The notes below the pieces were generated by a model, which searched no databases, was not told where the DNA came from, and saw only the letters and a list, made by a program, of their open reading frames with translations. Below are positions 16,861 to 24,355 of a DNA stretch of 64,000 nt, piece after piece. The DNA comes from an uncultured Clostridia bacterium. Its GTDB lineage: Bacteria > Bacillota > Clostridia > TANB77 > UBA1234. The first letter of the stretch is position 1, and every line of letters starts with the position of its first letter. The stretch covers positions 73,250 through 137,249 of the forward strand of contig CAKPOE010000004.1 in assembly GCA_934169745.1 (NCBI GenBank), in the 5' to 3' direction. A program made the translations under genes and the position numbers.

Positions 16861-17025
16861 ATGGATAGAAATTCTGAACCTATGGAAAATAAGTATCTAC
16901 AAGTTAGAAAAGTAGCACTTATTAAAAAACATACTAAAAGAATTGCGATCGTAGCAATATGTGCTTCTTTATTCTCTTTCGCTTTCGCTGCTGGGTACAT
17001 AGGCACGTTCCTATTGCTCAAGTAG
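16861..17025 (+). CDS. 54-residue single-pass membrane micro-protein
   Basis: The product has a charged N-terminus (MDRNSEPMENKY), a basic stretch VRKVALIKKHTKR and one C-terminal membrane helix (~28-52, IAIVAICASLFSFAFAAGYIG). No family is recognised. It is probably real: consensus promoter at 16775-16803, excellent SD (AAGGAAGGAGATT) and a terminator directly downstream. It lies at the 3' end of the VirB4/Tad-like operon, convergent to it, and may be unrelated. Confidence 0.7.
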   Translation: MDRNSEPMENKYLQVRKVALIKKHTKRIAIVAICASLFSFAFAAGYIGTFLLLK

Positions 17026-17040
17026 ATAAAATCCTCTTTT

Positions 17041-17067
17041 CGGTCATAAACATATGACCGTTTTTTT
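17041..17067. terminator. Bidirectional terminator
   Basis: CGGTCAT (17041-17047) pairs with ATGACCG (17054-17060), followed by seven T on the plus strand. It lies between the micro-protein gene and the convergent VirB4/Tad-like operon. Confidence 0.75.
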
Positions 17068-17770
17068 ATGCCAATTTTTTACACAGTTCTTTTTCTGTTT
17101 CTGTTAATTCTACTGCACCTTTACTTTTCATAAGTTCATAGCTATTTACTATTCCTCTAGCCCTCGTTATAGTATTTTCAATAAGCATAACTTTGTCTAA
17201 ATCATTTTTTATTAGTTTTACCTGTCTCGTCATTTCCTTTTCATCATTTTTATTTAATGCTTCTTCAAACTTATTACATTTTTTGTCTAATCTATATATT
17301 GTATTTTTCTGTTTTACCATTATTTGCTTTAATTCATTATCTAATGTAACTCCCAATATTTCGTTCTTACTAGATTTTATAAGTTGCTTTGCTGCACTCG
17401 GCACACCTTTTAATAGGTCTACACCAATATCTAGAGCTGACGAAAGTCCGCTCTTTAAATCTCCTGCTTTTAATGCTTGTATTAACTCTTTGGCGTTATT
17501 AAATGTTGTTGTGTTTATTCCAATTGCTTTTGCTCCAATTCTAAGCGCTGCTTCTCCCACTTTTTTACCTATCTCTAAAAAATCCGGTTTTTTCACTTCT
17601 TCTTTCACAACACTTTTATACTGTGCATCTAATCCAATGTTTTCTACTCCTTTACTAACAGCATTTGAAAATGCTGTCGAAACATTCTCTATAATATTTT
17701 GATTTTCTTTTGCTGTGATATCAAAAAAATCTTTTCCTTTTTCCAACTCTAAAGTTAATTGCTGTGACAT
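17066..17770 (-). CDS. Unknown protein, last gene of the VirB4/Tad-like operon
   Basis: 234 residues with no family I recognise. No signal peptide or membrane helix is evident. The N-terminal half alternates Ser/Ala/Gly and charged residues (VSTAFSNAVSKGVENIGLDA, VGEAALRIGAKAIGIN). The middle has DIGVDLLKGVPSAAKQLIK, an amphipathic, weakly hydrophobic region. The C-terminal ~90 residues look like a long coiled coil. AAAGGAGG fits the ATG at 17770; the ATG at 17776 is too close. It follows the TadB-like gene by ~19 bases. As the only soluble non-ATPase protein in the operon it could be a substrate, chaperone or regulator; this is inference from position. Confidence 0.7.
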   Translation of the reverse strand: MSQQLTLELEKGKDFFDITAKENQNIIENVSTAFSNAVSKGVENIGLDAQYKSVVKEEVKKPDFLEIGKKVGEAALRIGAKAIGINTTTFNNAKELIQALKAGDLKSGLSSALDIGVDLLKGVPSAAKQLIKSSKNEILGVTLDNELKQIMVKQKNTIYRLDKKCNKFEEALNKNDEKEMTRQVKLIKNDLDKVMLIENTITRARGIVNSYELMKSKGAVELTETEKELCKKLA

Positions 17771-17789
17771 ATTCATTCCTCCTTTTATT

Positions 17790-18722
17790 TTAATAATCTA
17801 ATTTTTTTACGTTATATGATAATAGTATTAAAAGCCACATACTTATAAAGTTCCAATAAAGTATTGCATTTCCAATGACACTATTTTTCATTATTCTATA
17901 ATTTTCATAATTGCTATTAATATATGTAAAATAAACAAACAAGTCTAATATTACTAATATTATCAGCACCATTCTGGCCCCTCTTGTTTCTTGCATACGA
18001 TTTATCTTTTCTTTTTGCATTTCTGCAATACTTGAATAATTTTTATCTATAAGTTCACTAAAATTCCCTCCATACAAATAGCAATGTTGTATGTGGTTCA
18101 ACAAAGTTTTGAAACTTTTTATATGTATTTTTTCCTTTAAATGTTCCAATGCAATTTCAAATTTTATACCATTTTTCACTTCTACTAGGAATTTATCAAT
18201 GTACGTTTGCAGCGGATCTAAAACCTTTACCTCTTCAAAAGCATATATAATATCATTGTTTATCTTAGTATAATTTTTTAGCTGTAACAAAAAATTAAGT
18301 AAAAGTTTTTCAATCTTCTTTTCTTTTATTCCCGCTAAAATCATTAGAATGAAGAACGGTGTTCCAAGCGATGGCAAAGAAATGATAAATGAAAGTAGTG
18401 GTATTTCGAAAATATTTTTAATTACCAAATATGTTCCGTATAAGCTCATAACCCCTAAAATGATTAGTGCAATCGGGTTTATAACCACACTCCTTTTTAT
18501 GGTAGCTCTATCAATTAAAATATTTATTTTGTGAAAAACATTTAACTTTGTTGTTAGTTTTATTTTTTTGTTTTTCTCATAATACTTAATCAATTCTTCA
18601 TAGTATTCATCATTCTTTACCATTATATAATTATTTATTTTTGATAATATTTTCTTATCAATTATACTTTTTGCAATCTCATATGCTAGCCATGCTATCG
18701 CCAAAAATAGAACTATATTCAT
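17790..18722 (-). CDS. TadB/GspF-like membrane platform protein
   Basis: 310 residues. An N-terminal helix (~2-20), two helices at ~85-125, a cytoplasmic helical T2SSF domain (~130-240; IYAFEEVKV, YLYGGNFSELI) and two C-terminal helices give the TadB/TadC layout. TadB-type proteins form the inner-membrane platform on which a TadA/GspE ATPase works. It overlaps the CpaF stop as ATGA (18722-18719), so the two are coupled. Tad systems usually carry a tandem tadB-tadC pair; only one such gene is present here. Confidence 0.75.
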   Translation of the reverse strand: MNIVLFLAIAWLAYEIAKSIIDKKILSKINNYIMVKNDEYYEELIKYYEKNKKIKLTTKLNVFHKINILIDRATIKRSVVINPIALIILGVMSLYGTYLVIKNIFEIPLLSFIISLPSLGTPFFILMILAGIKEKKIEKLLLNFLLQLKNYTKINNDIIYAFEEVKVLDPLQTYIDKFLVEVKNGIKFEIALEHLKEKIHIKSFKTLLNHIQHCYLYGGNFSELIDKNYSSIAEMQKEKINRMQETRGARMVLIILVILDLFVYFTYINSNYENYRIMKNSVIGNAILYWNFISMWLLILLSYNVKKLDY

Positions 18723-20005
18723 GCCAAGCACCTCTCAATTTCTGGTTTGCTAATTTCAATTTTTCTTTTTACTGTACCAATTGGATTATTTACCTTTTTA
18801 AACCTTCCTATTGATTTTCCATTTTCTATTTTTTCAACTTCGAATTCATACAAAAGATTATACTCAATTTTTTCATCTTCTTTGTTGTATACAACTTCTG
18901 CTATTTCCTGAACCTTAAAATTATTCATATAAACTATCAAATCTAAAGACATAGACAACAATTTAGTCAAGTAGTCATTACTGTACATTTGAGCTTTACT
19001 ATCTCTTTTCATAAGCGTAACAAGTCTGTCCACTGTACTTTCACTGCTATCTGCATGGACGGTGGCATATCCTCTATGACCAGTCGAAACAGCATCAAAA
19101 AACGACATTGCTTCAGCTCCCTTCAATTCCCCTATTACAATAACGTCATTTGACATCACCAGTGAATGGGCTGTTAATTTTTCAAGTGTAATATTTTTAT
19201 CTCCAACTCTGTTACTAAGAATTTCTCTCTGTATCAAGTTAGGATGTGTACTATAAAGCTCTGCTGTTTCTTCATTTGCTGTTATCGACAAGTTTTCCGG
19301 TATTTTATTAATAAGTGTACGCATTAATGTGGTTTTTCCACTTCCACCTTTTCCACTAATCACTATATTACACCCTGCAATTATTGCTTCAGATAAGAAT
19401 TTATAAATATCAACATTAATCATTTCTGCCGATGTCATAAGCAAGTCTTCTAACGCTTGCATACCATTTGGTCTATGTATTCTTATTACTAAATTAGGAC
19501 TTGTCACATTTACCGGTTCAATTCCAGCTTCTATTCTTAAATTGTTTTTTCTATCGCTCACGATTACTATAGGTGTTTCATTTGATATTTTCCCTCTATT
19601 TTTCAAAACGCAATATCTTACAAAATCAATATACTCATTTTCATTTTCAAATTTCTCTACAGCCTGTTCCCACTTACCATTTCTTTTTACGAAAATCGAA
19701 TCAAACCTTGTAACTCTTATATCACTTACAGTTTCATCATCAATATATTTTTGAAGTATGTGATAGCCAAACAATCTATCAAGTATTGCCGTTATTGTTG
19801 TTTCTGTATTCATATTTGAATATTCTTTATATACCTTTTCACGAACAATACTCTCGACTAGTTCTTTATTCATATCAATATCACTTAGATACTCTGAATA
19901 ATTTTTTATCAAGTAACTTATAATGTTACTAATAACCTTATCCTTATTTACCTCAATGTTATTTTCGGTTTCTTTGGCTTTAACTTTAAGTGGATTAATT
20001 AGCAT
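18719..20005 (-). CDS. CpaF/TadA-family secretion ATPase (VirB11-related)
   Basis: 428 residues, normal for CpaF/TadA. The N-terminal domain carries the family pattern LDRLFGYHILQKYIDDETVS. The ATPase has Walker A ISGKGGSGKTTLMRTL (~residues 213-228), an Asp box AETAELY region, Walker B VIVIGELKGAEAMSFF and the His box GHRGYATVHAD. Such ATPases power Tad pilus assembly, and related VirB11 proteins power type IV secretion. Here the gene lies between a TadZ-like and a TadB-like gene, with short overlaps on both sides. SD GGAGGGGGTG precedes the ATG at 20005. Confidence 0.9.
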   Translation of the reverse strand: MLINPLKVKAKETENNIEVNKDKVISNIISYLIKNYSEYLSDIDMNKELVESIVREKVYKEYSNMNTETTITAILDRLFGYHILQKYIDDETVSDIRVTRFDSIFVKRNGKWEQAVEKFENENEYIDFVRYCVLKNRGKISNETPIVIVSDRKNNLRIEAGIEPVNVTSPNLVIRIHRPNGMQALEDLLMTSAEMINVDIYKFLSEAIIAGCNIVISGKGGSGKTTLMRTLINKIPENLSITANEETAELYSTHPNLIQREILSNRVGDKNITLEKLTAHSLVMSNDVIVIGELKGAEAMSFFDAVSTGHRGYATVHADSSESTVDRLVTLMKRDSKAQMYSNDYLTKLLSMSLDLIVYMNNFKVQEIAEVVYNKEDEKIEYNLLYEFEVEKIENGKSIGRFKKVNNPIGTVKRKIEISKPEIERCLA

Positions 20006-21240
20006 TTTGCACCCCCTCCGAGTTTTGTTTTACTTTCAAAAATCTTTTTTACTTTTTCAATTCTTTCTTTGAACGTTGGTTTAGGTATAAAGTTTATCTC
20101 TGATAATATTTTTTCATAATCAATCTCATTTTTTCCTTTTATGCTTCCTAACACTTTTACTCCTTGTAAAATTTTTTCTACAACTTCACTTTCAATATCA
20201 TTATTTGAAGTTTCGTTGATTACTAAATAAATTTTGTTTTTCCAAACTCCCCAAACATTTAAAACAACGTTTAATAATTGTGAAGACTTCTTCATTCCTA
20301 TATAGCTATTCTCTGTTATAAATAAAACTTTTGAAGCTTCTTGCAAAGCCCATTTAGTAGAATCCAAAAAAATGTTACTACTTGTGTCTAAAATTATAAA
20401 ATCATATTTTTCTTTTGCAGCAATTAAAATTTTTGTATAATATTCTTCTTTTAAAACATTTTGACAGTAATGAAGCGATGTATTCCCCGTTAAGACATCT
20501 ACACCTTTTTCATGTATGACTAATTCATCTAACACATTTGCGTCAAAACGATTTTTTACAATTAAGTCAACAGCATAATTTAATCCACATTTCTTGTCAT
20601 CATCCATTAAGAAGTCCACATTTTGTGGCACTTTGTTAATACCCATTATTTCATCAAGATTTCCGTTTAGTGTATCTAAATCTATCACTAATATTTTAGA
20701 GTTGCTTTTTTCAGAAAGCTTCTTAGAAAATTTTGCAACAAAGCTGGATTTTCCTATTCCGTTTATGCCAGACACAGTAATAATTTCTTGTTTTTGAATT
20801 TTTGTTACATAAGAAATTTTTTCTGCGCACTCCTCCTTTGTGTCATATACCGCAGTTGCCTCTTTAACAAAAGTATTTATTATTGGTTGCTCTCTATCTA
20901 TTGCTTCAATAACATCTGGTATCTCAACTTGATTATCATATAAAATATCGAAAACGCCCATATTCATTAATGTATTTCGTTCAACATCTTCAATTTCATC
21001 TGTGATAATTATTATTCGTGCAACTCCATTTTTTCTTTTTATTTGTGTTACAAATTCAGTTAAATCATCTTGACCTTGAAGCACGCCACTTATAATTATG
21101 GTATCAATGCTTTCTGTTTCCACAATATCAATAACCGCTTCTTGATAAAACAAATCTTCTGATATTACATCATATTTTTCGTACTTTCTAAGTTCATTAT
21201 TTAATACAGGATTACCCAATGCCGTTAGTATCCTCTTCAT
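19999..21240 (-). CDS. CpaE/TadZ-like MinD/ParA-family ATPase
   Basis: 413 residues. The N-terminal ~125 residues resemble an atypical receiver domain (IIISGVLQGQDDLTEFVTQI, IIIITDEIEDVERN) without a clear phosphoacceptor set. The ATPase domain begins near residue 145 with a deviant Walker A (VSGINGIGKSSFVAKF), then ILVIDLDTLNGNLDEIMG and DFIILDTSSNIF. This two-domain form is TadZ/CpaE, which positions the Tad apparatus in the cell. The ATG at 21240 follows GGGGGG; an ATG at 21255 is less well placed. The next gene is cpaF-like, as in Tad loci. Confidence 0.82.
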   Translation of the reverse strand: MKRILTALGNPVLNNELRKYEKYDVISEDLFYQEAVIDIVETESIDTIIISGVLQGQDDLTEFVTQIKRKNGVARIIIITDEIEDVERNTLMNMGVFDILYDNQVEIPDVIEAIDREQPIINTFVKEATAVYDTKEECAEKISYVTKIQKQEIITVSGINGIGKSSFVAKFSKKLSEKSNSKILVIDLDTLNGNLDEIMGINKVPQNVDFLMDDDKKCGLNYAVDLIVKNRFDANVLDELVIHEKGVDVLTGNTSLHYCQNVLKEEYYTKILIAAKEKYDFIILDTSSNIFLDSTKWALQEASKVLFITENSYIGMKKSSQLLNVVLNVWGVWKNKIYLVINETSNNDIESEVVEKILQGVKVLGSIKGKNEIDYEKILSEINFIPKPTFKERIEKVKKIFESKTKLGGGAKC

Positions 21241-21254
21241 TACATATCCCCCCA

Positions 21255-23084
21255 TTATGCATTTGCTACTTCTAAATCTTTTCTATCAGTTGTTATTACA
21301 CTATGTTCCTTTTTGGTTGCTTCAATTTTCGCAACCAAATTAACTTTATCTGTATGTATAAGGCACGTTCCTCGCGCCATATTCCTAATTCTATAACATT
21401 CTTCTTCAGATAAACATGCCGCTTCCTTCATTACATTTATATCATTTTGTTCCATTTGAAATAAGCATTTTATACTAGAATTGTTCACAATGCCTTTTCC
21501 AAACCTTCCTTCTTGAAGTGCAAAAAAATCATTTACATCTTGTGTTATTGCAGTTGCTGCACCACCATATTTTCTTATTGTTTTAAATATTTTAAAAACG
21601 AAACTTGCCGTTTCTTGATTATTAGTAATCAACCTCCATGCTTCATCAAAATACAATATCTTTTTTTGACCTCGTTGTTTTTTTATCTTGTCCCAATAGA
21701 AATCTGTAATGACAAACATGACTGGCGCAAGCATTTTTTCCTCTATATCATGCACATCAGAAACGATTAATTTGTTTTTCAAATCAACATTTGTATAATT
21801 GTTTAAAAATTTTAAACTTCCCTCTAATGCCGGTTTCAATAATGTGGCAATTCTTTTTGTTTTTTTATCTTTATTTAGTAATAAATATAAATCTGATAAT
21901 ATTGGCATATCCTTACTCGTTTTGAACTTTTTTCTACAAAGCAAATTTACCTCTTTATTCTCTATAAACAATGTATCATCATCAAATGTAATACCCTTAT
22001 TTTTATAACATTCAACTATCTTTTCTTCTAACAATGTTTTTTCGTCTATGCTAAGGTCATTTATAAGTAAGTTAAAAAATATATTCAATTTATCTATTTT
22101 ATTTCTCAAGTAACCTTGTTCTTCACTCTCACAAGTTTCTCGTATGTCCATGATATTTATACACGTGCTACTTCCAAACTTTATTAACGTTCCACCCAGT
22201 TTCTTGCAAAGCTCAATATATTCTCTGTCTGGGTCTATAATGTACTGATTAATATTTAAATACCTATTTCTTGCTATCATAAGTTTTACAAAATATGATT
22301 TTCCAGAACCACTTGTCCCAATTACACACATATTAGCATTTTTATATTTTGTGGTTTCAAATCTATCTATCATAACAAGCGAATTATTAGATTCATTAAT
22401 TCCTATTATAATTCCATTTTCATCACACAGTTCATTAGATAAAAATGGATATGTCGCAACAAGTCCACTGGTTAATACATTTCTAGCAGTAAGTGAACTT
22501 ACATCATTATTATTTTGCATTATCGGAACTGTAGATAAAAATGTTTGCTCTTCTCTAAATACAGCACGTCTACTGCTTACACCACATCCAGCCAGAGTAC
22601 CTTCTAGTTTTTGCATTTCAAATTCTAATTCTTCTTTGGAATTTGCATACAAGGCAATGTATGCATAAAGATAATAAAAATCTTCTCCACCAAGTTGTAA
22701 CTGTTTTCTTATGTGCTTTGCATCAGAATAACTGCTTCCCATAACATCAATGTCACTCTGATTTTCGTTAGTAACTTTTATATTTGCCCCCATGTTACCA
22801 ATGCTATAGGTTAGTTCTTTTATGACCTCATATGAATTCTTTTTTTCATAAAACATTGATATTTGCAAATTCAAATCTAACGCTATGCACTTTTCTAAAA
22901 ACACTTCTGTCATTTCTTTGTTGTAATCTGTAATTAACAAAGTTGAAATATAATAATCATCAATAACTATAAACTTTGGATTTGAAGTATCTATGTATGA
23001 TGGATATATTTTATCAATACAATTATTTTGTCCTTTCATTACTATAGATGTTTTTTCAATTTCTTCGCTAGAAATCAAACTCAT
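21255..23084 (-). CDS. VirB4/TraC-like type IV secretion ATPase
   Basis: 609 residues. Residues ~1-230 match the CagE/TrbE/VirB4 N-domain (LEGTLAGCGVSSRRAVFREE, LTSGLVATYPFLSNEL). The ATPase domain follows: Walker A GTSGSGKSYFVK (~250), then YIIDPDREYIELCKKLGG, Walker B ILYFDEAWRLI (~475) and AITQDVNDFFAL. All are standard VirB4 features; VirB4 energises every known type IV secretion system. The ATG at 23084 overlaps the TGA that ends the frame-restored upstream gene (ATGA). Finding VirB4 in one operon with TadZ-TadA-TadB homologues is unusual. Confidence 0.9.
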   Translation of the reverse strand: MSLISSEEIEKTSIVMKGQNNCIDKIYPSYIDTSNPKFIVIDDYYISTLLITDYNKEMTEVFLEKCIALDLNLQISMFYEKKNSYEVIKELTYSIGNMGANIKVTNENQSDIDVMGSSYSDAKHIRKQLQLGGEDFYYLYAYIALYANSKEELEFEMQKLEGTLAGCGVSSRRAVFREEQTFLSTVPIMQNNNDVSSLTARNVLTSGLVATYPFLSNELCDENGIIIGINESNNSLVMIDRFETTKYKNANMCVIGTSGSGKSYFVKLMIARNRYLNINQYIIDPDREYIELCKKLGGTLIKFGSSTCINIMDIRETCESEEQGYLRNKIDKLNIFFNLLINDLSIDEKTLLEEKIVECYKNKGITFDDDTLFIENKEVNLLCRKKFKTSKDMPILSDLYLLLNKDKKTKRIATLLKPALEGSLKFLNNYTNVDLKNKLIVSDVHDIEEKMLAPVMFVITDFYWDKIKKQRGQKKILYFDEAWRLITNNQETASFVFKIFKTIRKYGGAATAITQDVNDFFALQEGRFGKGIVNNSSIKCLFQMEQNDINVMKEAACLSEEECYRIRNMARGTCLIHTDKVNLVAKIEATKKEHSVITTDRKDLEVANA

Positions 23085-23162
23085 ACAACATTCCTTTCTA
23101 GCCCCATTAATCGCCTATTAAAGCAATTTTTCATTATTAATATAACTTCATCAATTGTACAC

Positions 23163-23645
23163 TCATGTACTGTATTTCCGAATTGCCAACAAACACTCTT
23201 TTATTTTAGAAATGTTTTCGGCCATATTATTGTTTCCCTTAATAACAATATAAAATTTTCTAGAAACATTCTTTTTTGAAGTTACAACCTCATTTGCAAA
23301 ATTAATATAGTCTTCAACCATTTCAGATAACTTTTCATCTTCTTGTGCAAATTTTTTCATTTTAGTCAAATGTTTAGAAATATCTGTTACTTGCGTTTGT
23401 ACAACTATTTGCATGTCAAAATTGCAGGTCTTTAAAAATCGTTTATATCCATTTAGTACTGCCGTTTTTTCAAAATCAGATTTGAGTTCAAAATTAATTG
23501 GCTCTACTTCTAAAATTTTCACAACTGTACCATTTTTTAATAAAACGCCATTCCCTTGTACACTTTCGATAGGAATCCAATCTTTGGTTGAAATCTTTAT
23601 ATTATTTGCTTCGGTTTTTAAATTAAGCAAATCTTTTAAAATAAT
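23163..23645 (-). CDS. VirB4 N-domain-like protein, frameshifted near its C-terminus
   Basis: About 160 residues in the present frame. WIPIESVQGNGVLLKNGTVV, KILEVEPINFELKSDFEK and TCNFDMQIVVQTQVTDISKH are typical of the first domain of Gram-positive VirB4/TraC-type proteins. The frame ends at 23163, but the +1 frame continues with a plausible CWQFGNTVHECTIDEVILIM and stops at a TGA overlapping the virB4 ATG. A one-base change between ~23185 and ~23215 therefore probably cut off ~30 residues, unless it is slippage or a sequence error. No ATG, GTG or TTG is well placed after the SD GGAGGTGATA; ATT at 23645 (8 bases after GGAGG) or ATA at 23648 fits best. The ATG at 23687 lies inside a terminator hairpin. 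Confidence 0.65.
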   Translation of the reverse strand: MILKDLLNLKTEANNIKISTKDWIPIESVQGNGVLLKNGTVVKILEVEPINFELKSDFEKTAVLNGYKRFLKTCNFDMQIVVQTQVTDISKHLTKMKKFAQEDEKLSEMVEDYINFANEVVTSKKNVSRKFYIVIKGNNNMAENISKIKECLLAIRKYST

Positions 23646-23674
23646 TATTATCACCTCCAAATTATTTACAAAAA

Positions 23675-23729
23675 GCAAAAAGGGCATAACTTCCCTGTTA
23701 GGAAAGTTAGTGCCCTTATCAACTAACTT
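23675..23729 (-). promoter_or_regulatory. Transcription attenuator in the leader of the VirB4/Tad-like operon
   Basis: On the minus strand, AAGGGCACTAACTTTCC (23717-23701) pairs with GGAAGTTATGCCCTT (23694-23680), then TTTGCTTTTTG: an intrinsic terminator only ~20 bases after the predicted transcription start and before the operon's SD. AAGTTAGT (23729-23722) can instead pair with ACTAACTT (23711-23704), which would break the 5' arm of the terminator. Two mutually exclusive hairpins of this sort suggest conditional read-through. The controlling signal is unknown. Confidence 0.65.
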
Positions 23730-23739
23730 ATTTGTCTAC

Positions 23740-23768
23740 ATCATAATACGGACCTTAAAAAAAGTCAA
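23740..23768 (-). promoter_or_regulatory. Promoter of the VirB4/Tad-like operon
   Basis: Minus strand: TTGACT (23768-23763), 17-base spacer, TATGAT (23745-23740). Transcription would start near 23733, directly before the attenuator. Confidence 0.65.
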
Positions 23769-23822
23769 CAAAAATACATCGACACATTTCGACAAAGCGT
23801 TTTTCAATAATTTTAAAAATTT

Positions 23823-23852
23823 TTGAATAAAAAATTTTTTTGTACATATAAT
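23823..23852 (+). promoter_or_regulatory. Promoter of the large non-coding RNA
   Basis: TTGAAT (23823-23828), 18-base spacer, TATAAT (23847-23852), divergent from the VirB4/Tad-like operon promoter 55 bases away. Confidence 0.55.
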
Positions 23853-23858
23853 ACTAAC

Positions 23859-24353
23859 ATAGAATCTTTATTGGTTGAGTGAAGAGTTTATGAATATCAT
23901 TTGTCGACGTGGTGTTTATAAGTTCGAGCAAAGGTTTATTATTGTTTAAGTGTACTCTTAAATGATAATTTAGCCAGAGCTAAGAGTGTGCTTTTTGCGA
24001 CATCAGCTATATCTGCAACATTAATCTATATGGTTGATTAGTGGGAAGTTCATTCGAGCGAAGACTATTCTTAGTGTCGCATACATTTAAAACTTTTAAT
24101 TAATCTTCTTTAAAAAATTCTTGTTAAAAAAGACTAAACGAAAAGTTACTTGTTAATGGTTGTTACTATCCCTGGTGGATGGTAACGGCTGTACAGATAT
24201 TATTAATAGTCGAGCAAAGATTTTTAACCTTGGAGAAGTGCTTGGAGTTGCTCGAAAGGGAGCTCTAGGTGTGTATTTATGGCTATTGGTTGGAGTTAAG
24301 ATCAATATTGGTTCAAAGAAAATCTCTTGGAGGTACTCCAAGAGATTTATTTT
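23859..24353 (+). ncRNA. Large structured non-coding RNA (~495 nt), family not identified
   Basis: The interval from a promoter to a strong terminator contains no protein gene. Visible helices: 23948-23960 with 23981-23993 (13 bp including wobbles); TGCGACA 23996-24002 with TGTCGCA 24075-24081; inside it CATTAATC 24019-24026 with GATTAGTG 24036-24043; and TCGAGCAA 24210-24217 with TTGCTCGA 24248-24255. CGAGCAAAG occurs twice (about 23925 and 24211). It lacks the marker motifs of tmRNA, RNase P RNA, SRP RNA and 6S RNA as I know them. Large RNA classes such as ROOL, OLE and GOLLD are candidates by size only. Its terminator overlaps the end of minC on the opposite strand. Confidence 0.6.
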
Positions 24354-24355
24354 TT
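24320..24355 (+). terminator. Terminator of the large RNA
   Basis: AAATCTCTTGGAG (24320-24332) pairs perfectly with CTCCAAGAGATTT (24336-24348) around GTA, followed by ATTTTTT. Confidence 0.85.

Noticed and set aside
6816..23768. An integrative conjugative element spanning the VirB/Tad genes
   Set aside because: No integrase, relaxase, excisionase, replication-transfer origin or flanking direct repeats seen; core genes (DnaD/DnaI-like, gyrA, ispG) lie inside. The tRNA cluster at 6176-6413 precedes it, but no truncated tRNA repeat was found at the other side.
23859..24353. tmRNA, RNase P RNA, 6S RNA or SRP RNA
   Set aside because: The conserved tag-peptide end, RNase P core motifs, the central 6S bubble and the SRP GGAAGG-type loop are not visible.
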